Shown here in pieces: positions 26,560-36,300 of a stretch of DNA of 64,000 bases. Under the pieces are notes generated by a model, which saw only the letters and a list, made by a program, of their open reading frames with translations, ran no database searches and was not told the DNA's origin. Numbering within the stretch: position 1 is the first letter of the stretch; every line of letters starts with the position of its first letter. The DNA is from an uncultured Prevotellaceae bacterium (lineage in GTDB: Bacteria; Bacteroidota; Bacteroidia; Bacteroidales; Bacteroidaceae). Where the stretch lies: the NCBI GenBank assembly GCA_937898415.1, contig CALDLA010000121.1, positions 26,630 to 90,629 on the forward strand. Direction: 5' to 3'. The position numbers were made by a program, and so were the translations under genes.

Positions 26560-27720
26560 ATGAATAAAACGTTGTGGTTTGATAACATCAGAATCTATCA
26601 TCTGCTGATTGACAGATTCAACGGAGGCTGGCAGACGCCGCCAGCCAGCAAGAACATCTTCTGCGGAGGCAACCTGCAGGGAGTCATCGACAAGCTTGAC
26701 TATATCAAGAACCTGGGCTTCACGGCCATCATGCTCTCGCCCATCTACAAGTCACAGAACTATCACGGGTATCATACCCTGAATTTCGACGAGGTAGACC
26801 CGCACTTCGGCACATGGGAGGACTATCAGCGGCTGCTCGACCAGGCTCACGACAAGGGCATGCGCATTATCTGCGACTTCGTGCCTAACCATTGCTGGTA
26901 TCTGGCGCCGATGTTCCAGGAGTCGCTTCTCAAGAATGGCGGCAAGCACCGCGACTGGTTCCACTATCTTAAGGCTGACAGCGACGAGTTCGTCTCGTTC
27001 TTAGGCTATGGCGACCTGCCCAAGTTCAATCTGACGAACCCCGAAGTAGTCAGTTTCATGATTGACAAGGCTGGACGGCTCGCCCGCATGGGGGTGGATG
27101 CTTTCCGCATCGACCATGCCCTAGGACAGCCACATGAGTTCCTGAAACGTTTCCGCGACAGCATGCAGGCTGTCCGCAGCGACATCGTCGTCTTCGGCGA
27201 GGTGTGGGCGTTCGGCATCGGGCCGCAGTTGGCCGGGCAGTTGTATTTCAAGACTGACGCCAGGTTGCAGGAATTCCTGGCACAGGACACTAAGTCCTTC
27301 TCCCAGGACGACCTGCAGGCCGACTACACTGACACACTGGACGGCGTGCTGGACTTTGCCTATCGCGACATCATCCTGAAAGAAGTGCATGCCGGCCACG
27401 GCATCAAAGACAACGCGACGCTCAAGAGCAAGATAGAGGCCCACTTCGCCAAGTATCCTGCCGACTTCAAGCTGGTCCTGTTCTTGGACAACCACGACAC
27501 CGACCGCTTCCTGTTTGACTGTCACGACGATGTGAACTTGTTGCAGGAGGCCATCGACCTGACGATGGAACTGCCCAGGCCGTTCTCCTTCCTCTATGGC
27601 ACAGAGCAGCTGATGACCATCCAGTCCACCATCTTCAATGCCGAGCCCTACGCCGACCTCCGTGTAAGAAACTGCATGGACTGGAGTAAAGAGCCGACGG
27701 CACTGAAGTTAAAGCATTAG
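26560..27720 (+). CDS. short cytoplasmic GH13 alpha-amylase-family enzyme
   Basis: 386 residues with no signal peptide. All four GH13 regions are present: CDFVPNH (about 104-110), GVDAFRIDHA with the nucleophile Asp (about 177-186), FGEVW with the acid/base Glu (about 212-216) and FLDNHDTDRF (about 307-316). It ends soon after the barrel, so domain C is nearly absent; family members usually run 450 or more residues. It probably acts on intracellular maltodextrin or glycogen. First gene of the run that contains the partner-switching proteins, 11 nt upstream of the phosphatase gene. Exact specificity is unknown. Confidence 0.85.
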   Translation: MNKTLWFDNIRIYHLLIDRFNGGWQTPPASKNIFCGGNLQGVIDKLDYIKNLGFTAIMLSPIYKSQNYHGYHTLNFDEVDPHFGTWEDYQRLLDQAHDKGMRIICDFVPNHCWYLAPMFQESLLKNGGKHRDWFHYLKADSDEFVSFLGYGDLPKFNLTNPEVVSFMIDKAGRLARMGVDAFRIDHALGQPHEFLKRFRDSMQAVRSDIVVFGEVWAFGIGPQLAGQLYFKTDARLQEFLAQDTKSFSQDDLQADYTDTLDGVLDFAYRDIILKEVHAGHGIKDNATLKSKIEAHFAKYPADFKLVLFLDNHDTDRFLFDCHDDVNLLQEAIDLTMELPRPFSFLYGTEQLMTIQSTIFNAEPYADLRVRNCMDWSKEPTALKLKH

Positions 27721-27731
27721 AATCGTTACGT

Positions 27732-28880
27732 ATGAAGCCTGTCCGGGAGTCGCTCGCCAGCCGCATCACCTTGAGGGTGGTGCTGTATGTCGTCGTGGTG
27801 CTTGGCATTTCGGCTTTTGTGGGCAACCACCTTGTGCTGAAAATCATCAGGGCCATCGAGGAAAACGGCATCCTCTATGCCATCGGCATGCGGAGGATGT
27901 CAATCGGGCTGACGCTGCTGTTTATCTTGACGCTGGTGGTGCTGACCAATCTGTTGCGCCGGACTATACACCGGCTCATCGCGCCGCTCACCACATTCAC
28001 CCAAGCGGTGGACGAGGTGGCACAGGGCAACCTGCAGGCCGAGCTGCCCGTCATCCAGTCCGAGGACGAGATGCAGCGGCTGCACCATTCGTTCAGCCTG
28101 ATGCAGCAGTCGCTGACCCGGCAGATGGAGGAGCTAAAACAGTTTAACGAGGCGAAGGGCCGCATAGAGGGAGAGTTGAAGGTAGCGCGGGACATACAGC
28201 TGTCGATGCTGCCGAAAGCATATACCCCCACTGCGGACTGCCATTTGGACATCTACGGTCAGCAGATTTCGGCCAAGGAGGTGGGCGGCGACCTCTACGA
28301 CTTCTTCGTCCGCGACGGGAAGCTGTTCTTCTGCATTGGCGACGTCTCGGGCAAGGGTGTGCCAGCTGCCCTGGTAATGGCGACCACGCTCTGCCAGTTC
28401 CGCATCGTGGCCAGCCATGTGGACGACGTGGTGAAGATTATCAACTATATCAACAGGACGATATGCGACGGCAACGAAACCATGATGTTCGTGACGTTCT
28501 TTGTCGGCGTGCTCGACCTGACTACCGGACTTCTGCGCTACTGCAATGCGGGTCACAACAAGCCGTTCGTCGTGGGCGACGGAGTCGCGGAGCTGGAAGC
28601 CAAACCTGGCCTGCCCTTGGGCGTCGACGACGGTGCGCCCTACATAGTCCGCGAATGTAACATACCTGCGGGAACCATGCTGTTCCTCTACACCGACGGT
28701 CTGACGGAGGCCATGACCGCCCAGCGCGAGCAATTCGGGCGCCAGCGGCTCGTCAACCAACTGAAGAGCGGAGCAAACTGTCAGGCGCAGATAGAAGAGA
28801 TGACCCAGGCCGTGCATCTATTCGTCGGCGAGGCCGCGCAGAGCGACGACCTGACGATGCTCGCCATCCGTTACACATAA
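27732..28880 (+). CDS. membrane-bound PP2C/SpoIIE-type phosphatase (RsbU-like)
   Basis: 382 residues. Two membrane helices (about 15-35 and 56-78) enclose a short external loop of about 20 residues with no sensor domain. A HAMP domain (about 78-130), a short coiled coil, and a SpoIIE/PP2C catalytic domain (about 175-382) follow. Metal-binding motifs are intact: EVGGDLYDFF, GDVSGKGVPAAL, LYTDGLTEA and SDDLTMLAIRYT. By family analogy it dephosphorylates the STAS protein encoded 16 nt downstream. The very small external part suggests sensing through the membrane, HAMP or another protein. Confidence 0.9.
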   Translation: MKPVRESLASRITLRVVLYVVVVLGISAFVGNHLVLKIIRAIEENGILYAIGMRRMSIGLTLLFILTLVVLTNLLRRTIHRLIAPLTTFTQAVDEVAQGNLQAELPVIQSEDEMQRLHHSFSLMQQSLTRQMEELKQFNEAKGRIEGELKVARDIQLSMLPKAYTPTADCHLDIYGQQISAKEVGGDLYDFFVRDGKLFFCIGDVSGKGVPAALVMATTLCQFRIVASHVDDVVKIINYINRTICDGNETMMFVTFFVGVLDLTTGLLRYCNAGHNKPFVVGDGVAELEAKPGLPLGVDDGAPYIVRECNIPAGTMLFLYTDGLTEAMTAQREQFGRQRLVNQLKSGANCQAQIEEMTQAVHLFVGEAAQSDDLTMLAIRYT

Positions 28881-28896
28881 TAAAATCGAAATAGCT

Positions 28897-29172
28897 ATGA
28901 ATACAGAAACTTACAAATTAGGTGAAGAGCTGGACTCTTTCAACTACCAGGAAGTGCAGGATGGCATTATGGCCATTCTGGATAAAGGCTGCAGCGCGGT
29001 GCTCGATATGACGGCCTGCAACTACGTCTCCAGTACAGGCTTGCGCGTACTGCTCTATTCCAAGAAGGTGGCAGCCTCCAAGGGACTGAAGTTCTGTCTG
29101 AAGGGCGTAAGTGCCGAAGTCCAGGACATTATGAGCGTCACAGGTTTCGATAATTTCTTTGAATATGCATAG
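28897..29172 (+). CDS. STAS-domain anti-anti-sigma-type protein (RsbV-like)
   Basis: 91 residues, a single STAS domain. VSSTGLRVLL (about residues 45-54) aligns with the RsbV/SpoIIAA phosphorylation site (DSxGL). The phosphorylatable Ser before TGL is kept, while the preceding Asp is Ser. It should switch partners with the RsbW-like ATPase encoded 2.1 kb downstream. The 3' end overlaps the ATG of the debranching enzyme by 8 nt, so the two are probably translationally coupled. Confidence 0.9.
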   Translation: MNTETYKLGEELDSFNYQEVQDGIMAILDKGCSAVLDMTACNYVSSTGLRVLLYSKKVAASKGLKFCLKGVSAEVQDIMSVTGFDNFFEYA

Positions 29173-31285
29173 AGTCGATATCTTCCCCACACATGAGTAC
29201 CAGGGACTGAAACTGCGCACGGGCCGGCCCTATCCCTTTGGGGCCACCGTCTTCGGCAATGCGGTGAACTTCTCCGTGTATTCCCGCTATGCCACCGACT
29301 GCACGCTGGTACTCTTCCATAACCACGAGGAGCAGCCGTTCATCGAGATACCCTTCTTCCGTGAGTTCCGGTTAGGCAACGTGTTCTCGATGATGGTGTT
29401 CGATCTGGATTACGAGAACATCGAATACGGCTACCGCATGGATGGGCCCTTCTGTCCGGAAGAGGGTCATCGGTTCGACAAGTCGAAAATCCTGCTCGAC
29501 CCCTACGCCAAACTCATTGTGGGACGCGACATATGGGGGAAGCAGCCCAACTGGGACAGTCTCTACCAATACCGTGCCCGCGTGGTGTTCGACGACTTTG
29601 ACTGGGAGAACGACCTGCCGCTGGAAACGCCCGTTAACGACCTTATCGTCTACGAGATGCATGTGCGCAACTTCACTTGCGGCGCTGCTGCCGGGGTGAA
29701 ACACCGGGGTACATTTGCGGGCATCGTTGAAAAGATTCCATACCTGCTGGAACTGGGCATCAACTGCGTCGAGCTGATGCCCATCCATGAGTTCGACGAG
29801 TTCGAGAACTACCGTCCCTCGCCCATTGACGGCCATCCGCTCTACAACCTCTGGGGCTACAGCAACGTGGGCTTCTTTGCGCCCAAGGCCGCCTATGCCT
29901 CGTCGGGCAGGTTCTCGATGCAGGTGGACGAACTGAAGAACCTGGTGAAGCGCCTGCACGCCAACGGCATTGAGGTCATCCTCGACGTGGTGTTCAACCA
30001 CACCGCCGAGGGCGACCAACGAGGCCCCTACATCTCTTATCGCGGCATCGACAACAAGACCTATTACATGCTGACACCCGATGGCCACTACTTCAACTTC
30101 AGCGGCTGCGGCAACACCCTGAACTGCAACAACCCCAACGTGCGTGACATGATTGTCGAGAGCCTGCGCTACTGGGTCACCGACTACCATATCGACGGCT
30201 TCCGCTTCGACCTGGCCGCCATCCTCGGGCGCGACCAAAAGGGCAACCCCATGTCGAACCCGCCGCTACTCGAATCGCTGGCTCACGACCCCGTTCTCGG
30301 CAAGACCAAGCTGATAGCCGAGGCATGGGATGCGGGCGGACTCTATCAGGTAGGCTCATTCCCGTCGTGGGGACGATGGGCCGAATGGAACGGCAAGTTC
30401 CGCGACAGCATACGTCGCTTCATCAAGAGCGACGAAGGGGTGCTGGACGACGTGAAGGAGCGCATCGTCGGCTCACCCGACCTCTACGCCTCGCAGGGGC
30501 GCGGCATCAAGGCCAGCGTCAACTTCGTCACCGCCCACGACGGCTTCACGCTCATGGATCTCGTATCCTATAATGACAAGCACAATGAGGCCAACGGCGA
30601 GGACAACCGCGACGGCGAGAACCACAACAACAGTTGGAACTGCGGCTGGGAAGGGGAGTGCGACGATCCTGACATCAACGCCCTGCGCCACCGTCAGGTG
30701 AAGAACGCCATCACGCTGCTGATGGTCAGCCAAGGCATCCCGATGGTGCTCTCGGGCGACGAGATGGGCAACTCGCAGCAGGGCAACAACAATGCCTATT
30801 GCCAGGACAACGAGATAGCCTGGCTCGACTGGAACGACCTGGAGCGCAACGCCGACATCTTCCGCTTCTTCAAGCGGATGATACAGTTCCGCCGCCAGCA
30901 CAAGGTACTGCGCTACGACGAGCACCTGCGCCACAGCGACTACCGAGGCCTGGGCTACCCCGACTTCTCGTGGCACGGCGTAAAAGCCTGGCAGCCCGAC
31001 ACCGGCTACAACTGCCTCACAGCCGCCTTCATGCTCAACGGCCAGTACGCCACCCCTGCCGACGACTTCATCTATGTCGCCATGAACATGCACTGGGAGA
31101 TGCATGGCTTCGAACTGCCACGACTGCCCGAAGGCATGGTCTGGCACGTCTTCGCCAATACCGGCATGGAGGCTCCCGCCGACATCGCTGAACCAGGCGA
31201 GGAACCCCTCATCGACAACCAGCGCGAAGTGCTCCTCGGCCCGCGTTCCATCATCATCTTAGTGGGGCGCTTCACTAATGAATAG
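29165..31285 (+). CDS. glgX: GlgX/isoamylase-type glycogen debranching enzyme (GH13)
   Basis: 706 residues from ATG 29165; a TTG two codons earlier (29159) is also possible. The chosen ATG overlaps the STAS stop (ATGCATAG). No signal peptide. N-terminal CBM48 (about 15-120, RPYPFGATVFGNAVNFSVYS), then a GH13 barrel with DVVFNHT (about 274-280), GFRFDLAA with the nucleophile (about 344-351), AEAWDAGG with the acid/base (about 384-391) and VTAHDGF (about 455-461). It hydrolyses alpha-1,6 branches of glycogen or limit dextrins in the cytoplasm. It is wedged between STAS and RsbW-like genes. The last residues and the stop codon lie in a 7-nt microrepeat (TAATGAATAGTG). Confidence 0.92.
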   Translation: MHRVDIFPTHEYQGLKLRTGRPYPFGATVFGNAVNFSVYSRYATDCTLVLFHNHEEQPFIEIPFFREFRLGNVFSMMVFDLDYENIEYGYRMDGPFCPEEGHRFDKSKILLDPYAKLIVGRDIWGKQPNWDSLYQYRARVVFDDFDWENDLPLETPVNDLIVYEMHVRNFTCGAAAGVKHRGTFAGIVEKIPYLLELGINCVELMPIHEFDEFENYRPSPIDGHPLYNLWGYSNVGFFAPKAAYASSGRFSMQVDELKNLVKRLHANGIEVILDVVFNHTAEGDQRGPYISYRGIDNKTYYMLTPDGHYFNFSGCGNTLNCNNPNVRDMIVESLRYWVTDYHIDGFRFDLAAILGRDQKGNPMSNPPLLESLAHDPVLGKTKLIAEAWDAGGLYQVGSFPSWGRWAEWNGKFRDSIRRFIKSDEGVLDDVKERIVGSPDLYASQGRGIKASVNFVTAHDGFTLMDLVSYNDKHNEANGEDNRDGENHNNSWNCGWEGECDDPDINALRHRQVKNAITLLMVSQGIPMVLSGDEMGNSQQGNNNAYCQDNEIAWLDWNDLERNADIFRFFKRMIQFRRQHKVLRYDEHLRHSDYRGLGYPDFSWHGVKAWQPDTGYNCLTAAFMLNGQYATPADDFIYVAMNMHWEMHGFELPRLPEGMVWHVFANTGMEAPADIAEPGEEPLIDNQREVLLGPRSIIILVGRFTNE

Positions 31286-31301
31286 TGGATCGTGAATAGT
31301 T

Positions 31302-31706
31302 ATGAGCGAACTGCATTTCCAACCCATCAAAGGGAGGGCACGCGAGATACTCAAAGCCATCCTGCAGACGCCCGAGGTATCCTCGTGCAGTCTGAAGGAC
31401 GGCCTGGTCCTCCGACTGGTCTGCGAGGAAATCGTCATGAACATCACGTCCTACGCCTATCCTGACAATGTAGAGGGCTATCTGGATGTGGAACTCGAAA
31501 AGACTGACCACCACATCTGCCTCTGTTTCAAGGATGGCGGTGTGCCTTTCAACCCCCTGGAACAGAAGGCGCCCGACACCAATCTGTCGTGGAAACAGCG
31601 TCACATCGGCGGCCTCGGCATCTATCTCGTCATCAAGAAGATGGATGCCGTCCGCTATGCCTACGAAAATAATAAGAACATCCTAACAATCCAAAAACAA
31701 CTATGA
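31302..31706 (+). CDS. RsbW/SpoIIAB-like serine kinase-type ATPase
   Basis: 134 residues, a HATPase_c domain of the anti-sigma-factor kinase type. The N box CEEIVMNITSYAY (about 46-58), the G1 box DGGVPFNP (about 79-86) and the G2 box GGLGIYLVIKKMD (about 103-115) are intact. By family analogy it phosphorylates the STAS protein and binds an unknown output partner. Bacteroidetes generally lack SigB, and no sigma factor lies in the window. It starts 16 nt after the debranching enzyme, and its stop overlaps the lactate permease start by 4 nt (ATGA). Confidence 0.9.
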   Translation: MSELHFQPIKGRAREILKAILQTPEVSSCSLKDGLVLRLVCEEIVMNITSYAYPDNVEGYLDVELEKTDHHICLCFKDGGVPFNPLEQKAPDTNLSWKQRHIGGLGIYLVIKKMDAVRYAYENNKNILTIQKQL

Positions 31707-33292
31707 CTGCAATTATTTCCGTTATCCCCATCCTGTTGCTCATCATGCTGATGATGGGGTTCAAGGTCTCTGGCTACAGGAGTGCTGTCATCACGCTTAT
31801 CGTCACAGTGGTCTTAGCTTTATTCGCTGTACCTTCTATGGGCATCATGCCAGAGAAATTTGTCGAGGCCTCCGTCTTTGAAGTCACGCTATGGTCCGTT
31901 ATCGAGGGACTGCTTAAGGCCTGCTTCCCCATTATCCTTATCATCATCTTTGCCATCTTCAGCTACAACATCCTTTGTGAGACAAAGGAGATTGAGAGCA
32001 TTAAGACGCAGTTCATCCAGATGACTTCCGACAAGGGATTGCTGGTGCTCCTGCTGACATGGGGCTTGGGTGGCGTGCTTGAAGGTATGGCCGGCTTTGG
32101 TACGGCAGTAGCTATTCCGGCTGCTATCCTGATAAGCCTCGGCTTCAAACCGATGTTCTCGGCTGTCATCTGCCTGGTGGCCAACACGGTGGCGGTGGGT
32201 TTCGGTGCCGTGGGACTGCCTGCGACGACGCTGGCTAATCAGGTGGCTGCCAGTGGCGTGGCTACTCCAGACGAACTCTGTGAGGTGGCAACTTTTATTA
32301 TCCTGCAACTGTCGCTGATGTTCTATATCACGCCGTTCCTCATCTTGACGATGACCGACCGCAAAAAGATACTGAAGAATCTGGGTATTGCGCTCTTTGT
32401 AGGCACGTTTTCTATCGTCGTACAGTTCTGCTGTGCCCATTTCATCGGTCCTGAGACACCCGCCATCCTTGGGTCCGTGGCAGCCATCTGCGCCATGCTG
32501 ATCTATAACAAACTGTTTATAGCCCCCCATTCGTCCCCTAAGGGACCAAGGAGGGGAATGCTCAAGACCTTGAAGGCCTGGAGTGTCTATGGTCTGATTA
32601 TCTTCTTCATCCTGATATCGAGCAAGATTGTGCCACCCGTGAACGAGCTGCTGAACCAGAGCTTCGTGACAAAGTTCGACCTCCCCGTCATCGGCAATAC
32701 CTTTAAGTTCGGTTGGCTCTCCAATGCCGGCCTGATGATATTCCTCGGCGCCATGATAGGCGGCATGATACAGGGTTTGAGCTTCGGAAAACTGATGACG
32801 ATGCTGGCCAAGACCACGGTAAGTCTACAGAAGACGGTGGTTACCATCTGTTGTCTGGTGGCGATGGCTATGTTGATGAACAATACCGGTATGACCAACG
32901 ATATTGCGAAGGGGTTGGTGTCGCTGACGGGTGACGCATTCCCCTTCTTCGCACCGCTCATTGGTTCTATCGGCACCTTTGTCACGGGTAGTGCAACGAA
33001 TGCCAATATCCTCTTCGGAAAGCTGCAGGCTACAGTTGCCCACGACCTCGGCTTGGTGAATCAGGGCACGTTCTTCGGCGTCAGCGGTAGCGAGACCAAC
33101 TGGCTTGCAGCGGCCAACTGTGCTGGCTCTGAGGGCGGGAAACTGCTGTCGCCACAGTCTATTGCCATCGCTACGGCTGCCTGTAACATGGAGGGCAAGG
33201 ATGGCGACATCATGCGCCAGACGATGCCGTTTGCCGTCTTCTGGATTCTGATGAACGGATTGATGGTATTCCTGGGATTACACGTTATCTAA
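31703..33292 (+). CDS. lctP: L-lactate permease family transporter
   Basis: 529 residues, about twelve to fourteen membrane segments. LctP/GlcA family motifs include GLGGVLEGMAGFGTAVAIPAA, VGFGAVGLPATTLA and VSGSETNWLAAANCAGSEGGKLLSPQSIAIA. Takes up lactate or glycolate with protons. Overlaps the RsbW-like gene by 4 nt and precedes the lactate dehydrogenase by 17 nt. Residues about 274-285 (HSSPKGPRRGML) lie in a cytoplasmic loop encoded by a small palindromic insert. Confidence 0.92.
   Translation: MTAIISVIPILLLIMLMMGFKVSGYRSAVITLIVTVVLALFAVPSMGIMPEKFVEASVFEVTLWSVIEGLLKACFPIILIIIFAIFSYNILCETKEIESIKTQFIQMTSDKGLLVLLLTWGLGGVLEGMAGFGTAVAIPAAILISLGFKPMFSAVICLVANTVAVGFGAVGLPATTLANQVAASGVATPDELCEVATFIILQLSLMFYITPFLILTMTDRKKILKNLGIALFVGTFSIVVQFCCAHFIGPETPAILGSVAAICAMLIYNKLFIAPHSSPKGPRRGMLKTLKAWSVYGLIIFFILISSKIVPPVNELLNQSFVTKFDLPVIGNTFKFGWLSNAGLMIFLGAMIGGMIQGLSFGKLMTMLAKTTVSLQKTVVTICCLVAMAMLMNNTGMTNDIAKGLVSLTGDAFPFFAPLIGSIGTFVTGSATNANILFGKLQATVAHDLGLVNQGTFFGVSGSETNWLAAANCAGSEGGKLLSPQSIAIATAACNMEGKDGDIMRQTMPFAVFWILMNGLMVFLGLHVI
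32523..32556. repeat. short palindromic insert inside the lactate permease gene
   Basis: An imperfect G/C-run palindrome centred on GTCCCCTAAGGGAC (about 32533-32546), flanked by CCCCCC and GAGGGG, in frame in a hydrophilic loop. It resembles the ends of the element in the neopullulanase gene (CCCCCTAAsTTAGGGGG) but is shorter. Confidence 0.55.
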
Positions 33293-33309
33293 CATTATTT
33301 GCTACCGCT

Positions 33310-36300
33310 ATGAAGATTAATGAATTTCTGGCCGAGCTCAGACAGATATTGCCGGCTGACCGTATTTATACCGACGAGCTCCGTACCCTTGGATGGGGAA
33401 CGGATGCCAGTTTCTATCGACAGATTCCAAAGGTTGTCGTTCGTAGTGATGGCGAGCAGGAAATCAGCAGGATCGTATGCCTGTGTCGCAAATATGAGTT
33501 GCCCTTCACCTTCCGTGCTGCCGGTACGTCGCTCTCAGGACAGAGTTGTACGGACTCGGTGCTGATTGTGGCAGGTAAGCATTGGGAGAAGTATCAGGTC
33601 ATTAGCAGTTCCTCTGAAGAGGGAAGCGAAATCCGCCTGCAGCCAGGTATTGTGGGCGCGAGGGTGAATCAGATACTGAAACCTTACGGACGGGTGTTCC
33701 CGCCTGATCCCGCAAGTATCGGAAGTGCTATGGTGGGAGGCATCGTGGTGAACAACGCATCGGGCATGAACTGTGGCGTACACGCCAATAGCGACCGCAT
33801 GATGATCTCCGCACGCCTCGTCCTGGCTGATGGCACCATCCTCGATACAGGTTCGGAAGAGAGTCGTGAGGAGTTCCGTAAGAACCATTCTGGCTTCCTC
33901 GCAAAGATGGAGGCCCTGCGCGACAAGGTGCGGACCGATAAGGAACTCTCTGAGCGTATCCGCAGGAAATACAGCATCAAGAACGTGACAGGCCTGAATC
34001 TGCGCCCGTTGGTGGCTTATGATGACCCGTTCGACATCATTGCCCATTCCGTCGTAGGCAGTGAGGGGACACTGGCCTTCCTGTCGGAAGTGACGATGCG
34101 CACGCTGAAGGATTATCGCTACAAGGCCTCGGCTATGGTTTATTTCCTCACGATGAGGGAGAGCTGCGAGGCGGTGGTGGCTATGAAGAAACTGAAGGCG
34201 GGCGAGGAAGACCTTCAGATGAGTGCCGAGAACCTGATGGTGAAGAGTGCCGAGATGCTGGACTATAAGTCGCTCAGTTCGGTTGACGACCCCGTGTTCC
34301 TGCAGTACAAGGCTGACGTGGATGCCGGCAAGGTTCCGGGAGTGGAACCAGGCGACTATCACGGCCTCACGGCCATCCTCACCGAAACGAAGGCCGTCAC
34401 CCACGAACAGCTGCTTGAGAAGATTTCGGCTATCAAGGCATGCTTATCACGGTTTAAGTTGTATGTCCCAGCCGAGTTTACCGAAGATCCAGCCGTCTAT
34501 GGCAAGTACTGGGCTATCCGCGCTGGCATCTTCCCCAGTGTGGGCGGTACGCGTCCTGTGGGCACCTCCTGCCTCATCGAGGATGTGGCCTTCCCCATTG
34601 AGTGCCTGCCTGAGGCCACGGTCAGGTTGCAAAAACTAATAGCCGATCATGGTTACGACGATGCCTGCATCTACGGTCATGCCTTCGAGGGCAACTACCA
34701 TTTCATCCTGAACCAGAGTTTTGCCGACGAGCACGATGTGGCACGCTATGCCAAGATGATGCGCGATGTGGCCAAGCTTGTGGTCGAGGAGTACGACGGT
34801 TCGCTGAAGGCCGAGCACGGCACAGGACGCAACATGGCTCCGTTTGTGAAGTACGAGTGGGGCGAGAAGGCCTATGAGGTAATGAAGGAGCTGAAGGCTA
34901 TCTTCGACCCCGACGGGCTCTTGAACCGTGGGGTTATCTTCAATGATGATCCCGACTGTTTCATCAAATGCCTGAAACCGCTGCCCGAGCTTGATTTCGA
35001 CTTTGAGGGCGTGCCCGATGGCGGCCATTACCTGATGGACCCCGCGCGCTCTACGGCCCAGGAGACCATCGCGCAGGTGAAGCGTGCCAATAAGTGCATA
35101 GAGTGTGGCTTCTGCGAGGTCAACTGCATGTCGTGCGGTCTCACCCTGTCGTCGAGGATGCGCATTGCCGTGCAGCGCGAAATCCGTGCTTTAGAGGCCG
35201 CTGTCCGTGTGGATGGCGCTTCCCCCGCCGTCAAATCACGCCTCACCACGCTCAAGCAGCAGTACAAATACTACGGCGACCAGACCTGTGCCACCGACGG
35301 TCTCTGTTCCACCTCCTGCCCCATGAAGATCAATACGGGCGAGCTGACCCACCTGATTCGTCAAATGAATATGAACGAGAGCCCTATGGGCTATCGCGCT
35401 GGCGAGTTTGCTGCTAACCACATGGCTGGCATCAAGAGCGGACTGCGTGCGGTACTCGATGTGGCTCATGCCGCCCATGTGACGCTCGGCCCCACACTGA
35501 TGACCAACGTCTGCCGCACGATGAACAAAATGGGACTGCCGCTGTGGACGACGGCTATGCCAAAGAAGAAACGCCAGCCCAAGAAGAGCGACCTCACACA
35601 GTTCATCATCGAAAAAAGCCTGCCTTCACCCTCCACTCCTCACGCTTCACCTGATAAGGTCGTCTACTTCCCCTCCTGCATCAACCAGACCATGGGACAG
35701 TCGAAGAGGGGCGGCAAGATTCACGACCTGGTAGACGAGGTCATCCAATTGATGGCAAAGGCCGGTTACGAAGTGATTTTCCCAGAAGGCATGGAGCGCA
35801 TGTGCTGTGGACAGATTTGGGAGTCGAAGGGAATGCTTGACATTGCCGACCGCAAGAGTGCTGAACTTGAAGCCGCTCTCTGGAAAGCCTCTGAGCAGGG
35901 CCGCTATCCCGTACTCTGTGCGCAGAGTCCCTGTCTGCACAGGATGAAAAAAGTGATGAGCCGGATGAAGCTCTACGAGCCTGCCGAGTTTATCATGACG
36001 TACCTCAAAGACCGGCTCGACTTCCATCCCACCGACCGTCCTATAGCACTTCATATCACCTGTTCGACACGTCAGATGGGTGTTGACAAGGACATGATAG
36101 CCCTTGCTAAACTCTGCTCCAACCACGTGCTACTGCCCGACGGCATCGGCTGTTGTGGCTTTGCCGGCGACCGTGGCTTCACCTTCCCGGAGTTGAACAA
36201 ATACGGCTTGCGCAAGCTTCGTCCGCAGATTGAGGCCAACCACATCGAAGTGGGCTACTCCAATAGCCGCACCTGCGAGATTGGCCTGGAAACGAATTCC

